In this document: positions 50,763 through 59,918 of the stretch, piece by piece
Layout of the letters: each line of letters opens with the position of its first letter
Numbering within the stretch: the stretch's first letter is position 1
Program-made: the position numbers and the translations under genes
Notes under the pieces: generated by a model
Databases searched by the model: none
Seen by the model: only the letters and a program-made list of their open reading frames with translations
Told to the model about the DNA's origin: nothing
NCBI RefSeq assembly: GCF_042663225.1
Contig: NZ_JBHTAA010000005.1
Location: forward strand, 1,302,001-1,366,000
Origin: Haloferax namakaokahaiae
GTDB lineage: Archaea; Halobacteriota; Halobacteria; Halobacteriales; Haloferacaceae
Length of the DNA stretch: 64,000 nt
Reading direction: 5' to 3'

Positions 50763-52526
50763 ATGTTCAGACAGTTCCGCGAGGAGGTTGAGACGGCGCT
50801 CTCTGCGGCGCTCTCGTCGCTCGACCTCCCCACCGACGACCTCGGAGTCGAAGAGCCACCGGAGGACGTGCCAGCGACACTGGCCTCCAGCGTGGCGTTC
50901 CGACTCGCGGGCGTCGTCGGCGCTCCACCGCCGAAGATTGCGAACGACATCGCCGACGAACTCTCCATCGAGGGCTACGACTACCTCGGCGCGGTCGATA
51001 CCCAAGGCCCGTACGTGAACTTCCACGTCACCGACCGGTACTACGACGACACCCTCGAAGACGCCGCAGACGACACCGACTACGGCCACCTGCCATCGAC
51101 CGGCGACAGCGTCGTCGTCGAACACACCAGCGCGAACCCGACCGGCCCGGTTCACGTCGGCCGTACCCGCAATCCGGTCATCGGTGACGCCGTCGCCAAC
51201 CTGCTCGAATTCGCCGGTAACGACGTCGAACGACACTACTACGTCAACGACGCCGGTCGCCAGATGGCCCTGTTCACGTGGGCCTACGAGACCTTCGACG
51301 AAGCGGACCTCGACGGCGAACCCGAGCGCGACCGCATCGAGTACGACCTCGTGCGCTACTACCGCAAGGGCAACGCCTACCTCGAAGAGGCCGACGCCGC
51401 GGACGCTGAGGCCGCTGAAGCGAAGATTACGGCCATCCTGCAGGGTCTCGAAGAGGGCGACGAGGAGGTCTACGCCCGCGTCGAGAACGTCGTGGACCAA
51501 GTCCTCGGCGGCATGCGCGAGTGTCTCGAACGCCTCCCCGCGGAGTTCGACGAGTTCGTCAAAGAGACGCGGTTCATGTTCGACGGCCAGACCCGCGACG
51601 TCGCGGACCGCCTCAAAGAGACGGAGAACGCCGTCTACGAGGAGGACGCGTGGCAACTCGAACTCGACGACTACGGCTTCGAGAAGAACCTCGTCTTCCT
51701 CCGCTCGGACGACACCTCGCTCTATACGACCCGCGACCTCGCGCATCACGAGTGGAAGTTCGACAACTACGACCGCGCCGTGACCGTCCTCGGCGAGGAC
51801 CACAAACTCCAAGCCGGCCAACTGCGCGCCGCACTGGACATCCTCGGTAACGACGTGGACAAACTGGAGAACGTCATCTACTCGTGGGTCAATCTCCCCG
51901 GCGGCGAGACGATGTCCACCCGCGAAGGCACCGGCGTCATGCTCGACGACCTGCTGGACGAGGCCATCGCACGCGCACGCGAAGAAGTCGAGATGCGCAT
52001 GGAAGACCGCATCCGCGACGACGACCTCACGGAAGCCGACATCGAGCGCATCGCCCGCCAAGTCGGTATCGGCGCGGTTCGCTACGACATCGTCTCCAAA
52101 CAACCCGCGAAGGCCATCACCTTCGAGTGGGACCAGGCGCTCAACTTCGAAGCCCAGTCCGCGCCGTACATCCAGTACGTTCACGCGCGCTGTTGCGGCA
52201 TCGTCAACGAGGCGGACGCCGCCGGCATCGACGCGAGCGACGTGGACCCCTCGGTGCTCGACACGCAGGCCGAACGCGACTTACTCCGCGTCATCGCGCG
52301 CTTCCCGGCAGCTATCGAAGTGGCGGCCGACGACCTCGAACCGCACGCGATTGCGACGTTCGCCCGCGAGTTCGCAGAGGTGTTCAACAAGTTCTACCGC
52401 GAGTGCTCGGTGCTCGACGCCGAACCCGAGGTCGGCGCGGCACGACTCGCGCTCGTCAAAGCCTCTCGCAACACAGTGGCGAACGCGCTGTCGATTCTCG
52501 GCGTGGAAGCCCCGAACTCGATGTAA
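50763..52526 (+). CDS. argS: Arginyl-tRNA synthetase
   Basis: A 587-residue class I synthetase. The HIGH-like motif is HVGR in NPTGPVHVGRTRNPVIGD, and GGETMSTREGTGV is the KMSKS region. The N-terminal Add-1 domain and the C-terminal DALR anticodon domain (VAADDLEPHAIATFAREFAE) are present. The C-terminal CSVL...RLALVKASRNTVANAL segment is typical. Confidence 0.97.
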   Translation: MFRQFREEVETALSAALSSLDLPTDDLGVEEPPEDVPATLASSVAFRLAGVVGAPPPKIANDIADELSIEGYDYLGAVDTQGPYVNFHVTDRYYDDTLEDAADDTDYGHLPSTGDSVVVEHTSANPTGPVHVGRTRNPVIGDAVANLLEFAGNDVERHYYVNDAGRQMALFTWAYETFDEADLDGEPERDRIEYDLVRYYRKGNAYLEEADAADAEAAEAKITAILQGLEEGDEEVYARVENVVDQVLGGMRECLERLPAEFDEFVKETRFMFDGQTRDVADRLKETENAVYEEDAWQLELDDYGFEKNLVFLRSDDTSLYTTRDLAHHEWKFDNYDRAVTVLGEDHKLQAGQLRAALDILGNDVDKLENVIYSWVNLPGGETMSTREGTGVMLDDLLDEAIARAREEVEMRMEDRIRDDDLTEADIERIARQVGIGAVRYDIVSKQPAKAITFEWDQALNFEAQSAPYIQYVHARCCGIVNEADAAGIDASDVDPSVLDTQAERDLLRVIARFPAAIEVAADDLEPHAIATFAREFAEVFNKFYRECSVLDAEPEVGAARLALVKASRNTVANALSILGVEAPNSM

Positions 52527-52540
52527 CCGCGTCCGAACGA

Positions 52541-52546
52541 TTTTTT
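52541..52546 (+). terminator. Oligo-T terminator of argS
   Basis: Six T residues 14 bases after the argS stop; the last T overlaps the stop of the convergent small membrane protein gene. Confidence 0.55.
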
Positions 52547-52683
52547 CAGAACAGAAGTGGGAGCGACGCCAGTCCCGAGATGAGCGACCCGCCGACGGCG
52601 AGGACGGTCACGCCGCCCGCGCCGAGCGCGAGGAGTAGGAAAAGCACGATCCACCAGAATGGTATCGAATCGGATTCTGCCAT
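52546..52683 (-). CDS. Small membrane protein, 45 aa
   Basis: ATG at 52683 opens a 45-codon frame with a strong hydrophobic helix (residues 9-30, FWWIVLFLLLALGAGGVTVL) and a second weaker one. It lies convergently after argS, 57 bases from minD4 on the same strand and downstream of it. Its length and amphipathic ends look real, but no homologue is recalled. Confidence 0.5.
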   Translation of the reverse strand: MAESDSIPFWWIVLFLLLALGAGGVTVLAVGGSLISGLASLPLLF

Positions 52684-52740
52684 AGGTGGCCGTTCCACAG
52701 ACGCAAATAAAAGGTCTCTCGTTTCGTCGAGTCAGCCAGA

Positions 52741-54699
52741 TTAGCCGAGGAAGCGGCTGAAGAAGCCCTTCTTCTTCTCTTTCTTCTCTTCCTCCTCGAA
52801 CGATTCGACCTCTTCGACGAGCGACGTGGTGTAGACGCCGTCTTCCTCGTCGTCTTCCATCTCGTCGCGCTCCGTTTCGTCCCCCTCGTCGTCGCGGTCG
52901 ATGACCTCGGCTTCCGACTCGGTCGGTTCCGCCTCGGCGACGAGCGGTTCGTCGTCTTCCTCTGCGGCCTCGATGACCGGTTCGTCGGCCGTCTGCGGTT
53001 CCGGGTCAAACGCCGGTGCGTCGTGTTCGACCTCGGTCGCGGCCGATTCGTCCGCGTCCGTCGCGGGTGCAGGTTCGGGGTCGTGAGGTTCCTCGATAGT
53101 CTCTTCGGCGGGGTCGCCGGTGGTCACTTGGACGGGTTCGTCGGCGGTCGCTTCGGTGACCGATTCGGAGTCGGTCTCCTCGTGGAGCGGTTCTCCCATC
53201 GGTTCGGCGTCGGCCGCCAGCGGGTCCTCGTCCATCGGCTTGACGGTCTCGGACTCCCGCGACTGGGACGAACCGCCGGTCACGTCCGACACGTCCACCG
53301 AATCGGCGAGCGAGTCCACGTCCTCGCCCGAGTCGAGCGGGTCGGCCGCCAGCGGGTCGGTCTCCGTCTCCACCGTCGTCGGTGACGGTTCGGCCAGCGG
53401 GTCGTGAACCGGTTCCGAATCGGCCGACGCGCCTCCAGACTCGACGGGGTCGGTCGCGTCGGCGGGGTCGTCAACCGGCGCGTCCGCCTCGTCGCCCGCA
53501 GGCTCGGAGTCGGAACGCTCCCCGGAGGAGAACGGAATCGCGTCAGCGTCGGGTTCGTCGTCCTCGTCGTGCGAATCCGGGTCCGAGTCGAACGAGAGAG
53601 ACGGTTCGTCGGCGGGGTCGGAGTCGGATTCGACAGGGTCAGGGTCCGGTTCGAGTGTAGTCGAAGCAGGTTCTGCGACCGGTTCGGATTCGGTCGGGTC
53701 TCGCTCTGGTTCCGAATCCGATTCGGGGTCAGTTTCGACAGGTTCCGGGTCAGAGATGACAGGTCCAGTGTCGCCTTCGACGACCGGGTCAGCGTCGGCT
53801 TCGAACGCCACGTCCGGTTCGGATGTCGATTCCGACTCGGCGGGGGCGGCAGAGTCGGTATCGTCCGGTTCTGGGTCGGTCGGAACGACAGTCGAGTCGC
53901 TCCCGGGGTCGGGCGTCGGCGCTGGTTCTGGGTCGGATGGGGTCTCCGTTTCCTCGGTGGGAGACGCCGCGTCCTCGTCCGACGACGGTGCCGGGACGGG
54001 CTGGCCGATGAGGGCTTCTGCGAGCGCGCGGTAGCCGGCCGAGGCGATGCTGTCGGGAGAGCGAAGCACCGCGGGGGCCTGACTGTTGAGCGCCTCTCTG
54101 ATTGCGGAGTCCTCCGGCACGACGGCGATGACGCCCGCGTCGAGGCGCGAGGCGACTTCGTCGGCGTTCGGATTCGTCTGGTCCACGCGCGTGAGGACGA
54201 CGCCGACCGTCTCGGCACCGATTCGGTGGGCGAGTTGTCGCGTCTTCTCGGTGTCGCCGAGCGAACTGCGCTCGGTCGTCGAGACCAACAGCACCTCGTC
54301 GGCGAGTTTCATCGGGACGAACGTGTCGTTGCTCAGCCCCGCACCGGTGTCGATGATGATGATGTCGTACTGGTCGTGGAGCGAGGGGATAATCGACTCC
54401 AGCCCCGTCGATTCCGCTTTGGCGAACGCTTCGAGTGCCGGCGAGCCCGGGAGCACGTCGAGACCGGCGGGACCCTCGTAAATCGCCTCAGAGACCGGCG
54501 AGTCGCCGGTGAGAACGTCGTGGAGGGTCGCACTGTCGGGTTCGACGCCGAGTGCGGACGAGAGGTTCGGCATGCCGAGGTCGCCATCGACGACGAGGAC
54601 GTTGTGGTCGGCCATCGCAAGGACGGTCCCGAGGTTGGCTGTCGTGGTGGTTTTTCCAACCCCGCCCTTCGCGCTGGCGATTGCGTAGACCCGTGCCAT
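52741..54699 (-). CDS. minD4: MinD-family polarity ATPase with long acidic tail (MinD4)
   Basis: The first 245 residues are a deviant-Walker ParA/MinD ATPase (ASAKGGVGKTTTTANLG, VVDGDLGMPNLSSALG, DIIIIDTGAGLSND). A tail of about 400 residues follows, dominated by Asp, Glu, Ser, Thr and Pro, ending in a short basic-amphipathic segment (KKEKKKGFFSRFLG) that could touch the membrane. In Haloferax MinD4 positions archaella and chemoreceptor arrays, and this protein and context match. ATG at 54699 (MARVYAIASAKGG) is used. Confidence 0.88.
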   Translation of the reverse strand: MARVYAIASAKGGVGKTTTTANLGTVLAMADHNVLVVDGDLGMPNLSSALGVEPDSATLHDVLTGDSPVSEAIYEGPAGLDVLPGSPALEAFAKAESTGLESIIPSLHDQYDIIIIDTGAGLSNDTFVPMKLADEVLLVSTTERSSLGDTEKTRQLAHRIGAETVGVVLTRVDQTNPNADEVASRLDAGVIAVVPEDSAIREALNSQAPAVLRSPDSIASAGYRALAEALIGQPVPAPSSDEDAASPTEETETPSDPEPAPTPDPGSDSTVVPTDPEPDDTDSAAPAESESTSEPDVAFEADADPVVEGDTGPVISDPEPVETDPESDSEPERDPTESEPVAEPASTTLEPDPDPVESDSDPADEPSLSFDSDPDSHDEDDEPDADAIPFSSGERSDSEPAGDEADAPVDDPADATDPVESGGASADSEPVHDPLAEPSPTTVETETDPLAADPLDSGEDVDSLADSVDVSDVTGGSSQSRESETVKPMDEDPLAADAEPMGEPLHEETDSESVTEATADEPVQVTTGDPAEETIEEPHDPEPAPATDADESAATEVEHDAPAFDPEPQTADEPVIEAAEEDDEPLVAEAEPTESEAEVIDRDDEGDETERDEMEDDEEDGVYTTSLVEEVESFEEEEKKEKKKGFFSRFLG

Positions 54700-54858
54700 G
54701 TTCCTAATGTCGAAATTCACCCGTGACAGGCACATAAAGGTTCTCCGACCCCGCCCCCGAAGGGTTTCGACCCCGAAATCACCCCGAACGTGGCGTATGA
54801 TACCGAGAGACGTGGCCAGTCAAAGGTTACTTAGCCACTGGCCGGACTAGGTTGTGTA

Positions 54859-56103
54859 ATGAGTAGCGACGCCGAGGAGGCGGGTGAAGAACGCCGGAAG
54901 TACGAGTTCAAGAAGGTCATCGAGGACCTCAAAGAGTACGAAGGCTCCGGCACCCAGCTCGTCACCATCTACATCCCCGAGGACAAGCAAATCTCCGACG
55001 TGGTCGAACACGTCATCACGGAGCACAGCGAGGCCTCGAACATCAAGTCGAAACAGACGCGGACGAACGTCCAAGACGCACTGACGAGTATCAAGGACCG
55101 GCTCCGATACTACGACAACTTCCCGCCAGAGCGGGGTATCGTCATGTTCTCCGGGGCGGTCAACTCCGGCGGCGGCCAGACTACGATGGTCACGAAGGTG
55201 CTCGAAAGCCCGCCCGAGCCGATTCAGTCGTTCCGGTACCACTGTGATTCGAACTTCCTCACCGGGCCGCTCGAAGACATGCTCATGGACAAGGGCCTGT
55301 TCGGTCTCGTCGTCCTCGACCGCCGCGAGGCGAACGTCGGGTGGCTGAAAGGCAAACGCGTCGAACCGGTCAAGAGCGCCTCGTCGCTCGTCCCCGGCAA
55401 GCAGCGAAAAGGTGGCCAGTCCGCCCAGCGTTTCGCTCGCCTGCGTCTCGAAGCCATCGACAACTTCTATCAGGAAGTCGCGGGCATGGCCAACGACCTG
55501 TTCGTCCCCAAGCGCCACGAGATGGACGGCGTCCTCGTCGGCGGTCCGTCGCCGACGAAAGACGAGTTCCTCGACGGCGACTACCTCCACCACGAGATTC
55601 AGGACCTCGTCGTCGGCAAGTTCGACGTGGCCTACACCGACGAATCCGGTCTCTACGACCTCGTCGATGCCGGCCAAGAGGCCCTCGCCGACCAGGAGGT
55701 CATCAAGGACAAGAAACAGATGGACGAGTTCTTCGAGAAACTCCACCGCGGCAACGAGTCCACCTACGGGTTCGAAGCGACGCGCAAGAACCTCGTCATG
55801 GGGTCTGTTGACCGACTCCTCATCTCCGAGGACCTCCGCAAGGACGTGGCCATCTTCGACTGCGACGGGCAGGAGGAGTACGAACTCATCGACCACCGCC
55901 ACAACACGCCGACCCACGAGTGCGAAGACGGCAGCGAGGCGGAACTCAAAGAACGCGAAGACGTCATCGAGTTCCTGATGAACCTCGCCGACCAGCGCGG
56001 CACCGAGACCAAGTTCATCAGCACGGACTTCGAGAAAGGCGAGCAACTCTACGACGCCTTCGGCGGTATCGCCGGCATCCTTCGCTACTCCACCGGCGTC
56101 TAA
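54859..56103 (+). CDS. prf1: Peptide chain release factor aRF1
   Basis: A 414-residue class I archaeal release factor that recognises all three stop codons. The NIKS loop is visible as NIKSKQTRTNVQ, and GKQRKGGQSAQRFARLR carries the GGQ motif that triggers peptide release. Divergent from minD4 with a 159-base gap. Confidence 0.97.
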   Translation: MSSDAEEAGEERRKYEFKKVIEDLKEYEGSGTQLVTIYIPEDKQISDVVEHVITEHSEASNIKSKQTRTNVQDALTSIKDRLRYYDNFPPERGIVMFSGAVNSGGGQTTMVTKVLESPPEPIQSFRYHCDSNFLTGPLEDMLMDKGLFGLVVLDRREANVGWLKGKRVEPVKSASSLVPGKQRKGGQSAQRFARLRLEAIDNFYQEVAGMANDLFVPKRHEMDGVLVGGPSPTKDEFLDGDYLHHEIQDLVVGKFDVAYTDESGLYDLVDAGQEALADQEVIKDKKQMDEFFEKLHRGNESTYGFEATRKNLVMGSVDRLLISEDLRKDVAIFDCDGQEEYELIDHRHNTPTHECEDGSEAELKEREDVIEFLMNLADQRGTETKFISTDFEKGEQLYDAFGGIAGILRYSTGV

Positions 56104-56120
56104 ACACCCTCTCCTCGGCG

Positions 56121-56125
56121 TTTTT
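56121..56125 (+). terminator. Oligo-T terminator of prf1
   Basis: Five T residues 17 bases after the stop, preceded by a GC-rich stretch. Confidence 0.45.
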
Positions 56126-56178
56126 CTCCACCACGACGCGACACCGACAGGTCTCTCTCTGACGACGCCGACGTCCGG

Positions 56179-57420
56179 TCACCGGACGTTCGGAAGGAAG
56201 TGACCGGTCTCTCGTCGGACACCGACGAGCAGAATCCCGGCCGCGACGACGGGCAAGAGCGCGCACGCGAAGTAAATCGGCGCGAAGCCGATAGAGTCGA
56301 GCAACGGGAGCGTCACGATTGGACCGAACCCGCCGCCGATGTCGCCGAACACGTTGCTCGTTCCGACGGCGCGGCCCATCTCCTCGTCGGGGACGAGGTC
56401 ACCCAAGAGCGCCATCAACGGCCCGCTCGTCCCGCCCTGTCCGACGCCGATGGACAGACACGCGAGCGCGAGCGACAGATTCGAATCGGCGAGCGTGAGC
56501 AGGACGAAACCGAGCGACGTCGCCCCCAAGAAGAAGAGGAGGGTCGGGATGCGCGACCCGCGCTGGTCGCTCACGTAGCCGCCGAAGTACATCGAGACGC
56601 CCGCGGCGACGACGGTCAGGCCCATGAAGATGCCCGACGAGCCTTGGGCGTCGAATCCGAGGACGCTGAGGTCCTTCTGGCCGAGCAGCAAGACGAGCGT
56701 GGCGAACAGCGCGCCGATGTAGACGAAGAGCACCGAGAAGTTCACCAGTCCGACCGTGAGCGCCGGCAGACTCGTGTTGATGTCCCACGGCTTGACCGAT
56801 TTCTTCTGTTCTCCTTCGACGTGCGTCTCGGGGACGGTCACGTACGCGACGAGACTGGCGAGAAAGGCGAAGGCCGTCGCCACCGCGAAGGCGGTGAGCG
56901 TGGAGGTGAGTTCGCTCACGATTCCGCCGATAACGACGCCCGTCGGGAAGCCGAAGAGGACGCCGCCTCTGATGAGTCCCATGTTCGTCCCCCGCGAGCC
57001 ATCGTCGCTCACGTCCGCCGCGATGGTGTAGGCGGTCGCAAAGACGAGCGCGCTTCCGACACCCCACAGCAGTCGCGCGGCGAGAAACCACGCTTCGGGG
57101 AGCGGGGCGACCATGGCGAGCACGTAGCCGAACGTGGCGAGTCCTTGGACGAACATTCCGACGACGAAGGGCGTCCGCGTGCCGATTCGGTCCACGAGAG
57201 TCCCGGCCGGGGCGTTTGCGACGAGTCGTGAGAACCGGTTCGCGCTCAGGATGATGCCGACGAGAAACGGCGAGATGCCGAGGACGGCACCGAGATTCGG
57301 CAGAATCGGGAAGATGACGCCGCCGCCGAATCCGATGAAGAACGTGCTGACGATGACCGCGGCGAGGACGACTCGCGTCCCGTCTGCAAAACCACCGAAT
57401 CGACCGTTCACACTCACCAT
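56179..57420 (-). CDS. MFS transporter, 413 aa
   Basis: Twelve hydrophobic spans can be followed, with FGGGVIFPILPNLG and NRFSRLVANAPAGTLVDRIGTR (the A-loop of major facilitators). The second half repeats the pattern (GLTVVAAGVSMYFGGYVSDQRGSRIP). It is similar to bacterial and archaeal drug or sugar exporters; substrate is unknown. It converges with prf1. Confidence 0.88.
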   Translation of the reverse strand: MVSVNGRFGGFADGTRVVLAAVIVSTFFIGFGGGVIFPILPNLGAVLGISPFLVGIILSANRFSRLVANAPAGTLVDRIGTRTPFVVGMFVQGLATFGYVLAMVAPLPEAWFLAARLLWGVGSALVFATAYTIAADVSDDGSRGTNMGLIRGGVLFGFPTGVVIGGIVSELTSTLTAFAVATAFAFLASLVAYVTVPETHVEGEQKKSVKPWDINTSLPALTVGLVNFSVLFVYIGALFATLVLLLGQKDLSVLGFDAQGSSGIFMGLTVVAAGVSMYFGGYVSDQRGSRIPTLLFFLGATSLGFVLLTLADSNLSLALACLSIGVGQGGTSGPLMALLGDLVPDEEMGRAVGTSNVFGDIGGGFGPIVTLPLLDSIGFAPIYFACALLPVVAAGILLVGVRRETGHFLPNVR

Positions 57421-57572
57421 CGCCGCCTGCGAGGCACTCTGAACGTGACCCAGAACGTAGTTGCTGTGCGATTCATCTCGTCACTGCTTATACGAACGCG
57501 GTGAAATGGGTTCGGAAACTGTGCTCGTCGTCTCGGTCGGCGTACCGAGTCGGATCACACCTCGGTCGAACC

Positions 57573-57962
57573 TCAGGCGTCGAGAAACGAGTCTAGCTGA
57601 GCGTGTCGCCGCGCGACGTCGAAGTGCGCCTCGGGGACGGACTCGGCGAGCCTATCGAGCGCGAGGTGTACGTCCACGCCGTCTGCCTCGGCGTATTCGA
57701 GACACGTGACGATGGCCGCGCGGTTGAGCGCCAGCGAGTCGAGCATGCCAATCACGAGCGCCAGCGCCGCGCCGCCGTCAGTTGCAGGGACGATGTCGGC
57801 GAGCGAGCGATTCGAGTCGGCCGTCACCGGGTCGTCGCTCGCGTGCACGCGAAGACAGTCTCCACAGAGCGACACGCGCTTGGCGTCGTCGGGCGCGTAC
57901 GAAGCGATGTCGTCGGGGACGGCGAAGACGGCGGTGTCGCCGTCGCACTCGGAGCAAGACAT
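57573..57962 (-). CDS. DUF6276-like zinc-binding protein, 129 aa
   Basis: The N-terminus carries CSECDG and, about 30 residues later, CGDC, making one zinc ribbon, followed by a helical domain. I associate it with haloarchaeal DUF6276 from memory. It lies next to atpD on the same strand, with a 54-base gap. Function is unknown. Confidence 0.75.
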   Translation of the reverse strand: MSCSECDGDTAVFAVPDDIASYAPDDAKRVSLCGDCLRVHASDDPVTADSNRSLADIVPATDGGAALALVIGMLDSLALNRAAIVTCLEYAEADGVDVHLALDRLAESVPEAHFDVARRHAQLDSFLDA

Positions 57963-58016
57963 ACCGCTGGCTACGCGGCGGGGTGTGAAAATCGATTTGG
58001 AGAGAGATAGAGAAAC

Positions 58017-58700
58017 TCAGTTCGCGGCGGCGGCTTCTGCTTCCGCTTCGGCGGCCTCGCGGGCTTCCTTCTCTTCTTCTTCCTTCTTCGCTTTGATCTT
58101 CTTCAGACGGAAGATTTCCTCGCGCTCCTGTTCTTCGAGTTTCTGCTCGATGTACTCCTGATTCTCGTAGAGTTCGGGCAGGAGTTTGAATTCGAGCGCG
58201 TTGACACGGCGCTTGGTGGTCTCGATCTCTTCGAGCATCTTCTTCATCGCCGTTTCGACCTCTGCGGCGAGGATAATCGCTTCGAGGAGTTCCTCGTAGG
58301 CGTCGGCGGCCTCGTCGATTCGGGCCGAGGAACCGAGCAGGCCGTAGCCGCGCTGGTCGAGGCTCTTTTTCACGCGCGAGGACTCGATTTGCGGGACGAC
58401 GACGCCCATGATGTTCTTCGACTGCGTCGTAATCTCTGGGTACTCCTTGAGCGCGGCGGCGGCACCGCGAACGGCGACGTCGCCTTCCATGGCGCGCGCC
58501 ATGTTGATGGTGTCCTGTGCGTGGTCGTAGGCCCCGTTGAGGTTGGCGCGAACGTCCTGCGCCTGGTCGAGGATGTCCATGAATTCCATGATGAGACCGT
58601 CTCGCTTCTGTTCGAGCGTGTCGTGACCTCGCTCGGAGAGTTCGATGCGATCCTCAATCGCCATCAGGTTTTTGCGAGTCGGCTTGACGTCTTCGGCCAT
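58017..58700 (-). CDS. atpD: A-type ATP synthase subunit D
   Basis: A 227-residue central stalk subunit: KPTRKNLMAIEDRIELSERGHDTLEQKRDGL is diagnostic, and ETTKRRVNALEFKLLPELYENQEYIEQKLEEQER forms the long antiparallel coiled coil that links the A3B3 head to the rotor. In other archaea atpD follows atpB directly; here two light-related genes lie between. Confidence 0.95.
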   Translation of the reverse strand: MAEDVKPTRKNLMAIEDRIELSERGHDTLEQKRDGLIMEFMDILDQAQDVRANLNGAYDHAQDTINMARAMEGDVAVRGAAAALKEYPEITTQSKNIMGVVVPQIESSRVKKSLDQRGYGLLGSSARIDEAADAYEELLEAIILAAEVETAMKKMLEEIETTKRRVNALEFKLLPELYENQEYIEQKLEEQEREEIFRLKKIKAKKEEEEKEAREAAEAEAEAAAAN

Positions 58701-58812
58701 CGTTGACGGGGGTTGTTCTTCTGTGGTGTTAATCTTTTACTGTCGCGCTCGCGCGTGTGACTCTTTCAGGACGAAACCGAGGGCGAACGCAGAGCGACGG
58801 TCGGGGCGACTC

Positions 58813-59856
58813 TCACCAGATGTGCTGTCGCTTGTCGAGCCACGTGACGATTATCGTATGCGGGAGGGTGAACACGGCGAGCAACACGAGATACGCGCCC
58901 GCGAGGTCCTGCATCGACCCGAGGTGTGCGGGCACGGCCACCGCGAGCACCGCGAAGATGACGAGCGCACCGAGAGTCATGGGGAGGGCGTCGTACCCGA
59001 GTGTCAGTGCCGTCCGCCAGACTCGCCCTTCCCGAAGCGGCCCGGCGGTTCGGTCGTCGAGCAGCGCAATCCGCGCGAGGTGGCGCGTCGAGTGCCACAG
59101 CGGGAAGTACACGCCCAGCGCGACGATAGGCGGTAAGACGACGAACAACAGGACCAACAGCGCCGTCTCGGTGAGGTCGTAGTACCACGACCGACGTGCC
59201 TCGGCATCGGAGACACCGAGTCGGCCGGCGGACAGCGCCGTCAACACCAGCGCGGTGAAACCGAGGCCGAGGGTGATTCGAAACGTCGGTGCGGTCAGCC
59301 ACGCGAGCGAGATAGTCGGGTCGAACAGTCGTACCACGGCCACCGCGGCGTCTCGATACGTCACCGGGTGGGCGAGAATCGGGACGACGAGGGGAATCGC
59401 ACCGCGCGAGGCCGCCGCGAACACCCGTTGAAGTCGCGTGTCGAGATGGGTTCGTTCGACCAACAGGACCATCGGAAACAGGTCGCCAGTCCCCCAGTGA
59501 ATCCACGTCAAGAGGAGGAACGCGACGAACGCGGCGGTCGGTGCGACGAACCAGACGATTGCGTAGGAGATAGCCAAGAGCGAATACAACGCACCACCGA
59601 CCGCGAGCGTGCGCAGCGAGAGGTCACGGCCGCGGCCACGAGACAGGGTGACGTGGTCGAGACCCCCGTGCGGGAGTCCGAAGACGACGATGCTCAAGAG
59701 AAGCGGAACGTACCGCAACTCGGTCGAGAGCGTCCCGCCGATTGCCCAGAGCGCGGTCGCGGCGGCAACGACGAACCAGGTACATTCGAACATGAACCAC
59801 GCGACACGGCGAGTTGCGACGGAGGACGGGGTTTCAGGGTGTGCTGTGACGGCCAC
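58813..59856 (-). CDS. blh: Brp/Blh-type beta-carotene 15,15'-dioxygenase
   Basis: A 347-residue polytopic membrane enzyme that splits beta-carotene into two retinal molecules. Histidines that bind iron are visible in VFGLPHGGLDHVTL, FLLLTWIHWGTGD, PLWHSTRHLARI and FTLPHTIIVTWL. The adjacent Bat-type regulator supports a retinal role. No rhodopsin gene is in the window, so the consumer of retinal is elsewhere or absent. Confidence 0.9.
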   Translation of the reverse strand: MAVTAHPETPSSVATRRVAWFMFECTWFVVAAATALWAIGGTLSTELRYVPLLLSIVVFGLPHGGLDHVTLSRGRGRDLSLRTLAVGGALYSLLAISYAIVWFVAPTAAFVAFLLLTWIHWGTGDLFPMVLLVERTHLDTRLQRVFAAASRGAIPLVVPILAHPVTYRDAAVAVVRLFDPTISLAWLTAPTFRITLGLGFTALVLTALSAGRLGVSDAEARRSWYYDLTETALLVLLFVVLPPIVALGVYFPLWHSTRHLARIALLDDRTAGPLREGRVWRTALTLGYDALPMTLGALVIFAVLAVAVPAHLGSMQDLAGAYLVLLAVFTLPHTIIVTWLDKRQHIW

Positions 59857-59918
59857 AAACAGGTCACTCGGGAGACAGAACGAAGTGGGAGAATATAAAG
59901 CGCACAGTCATATCGTGG

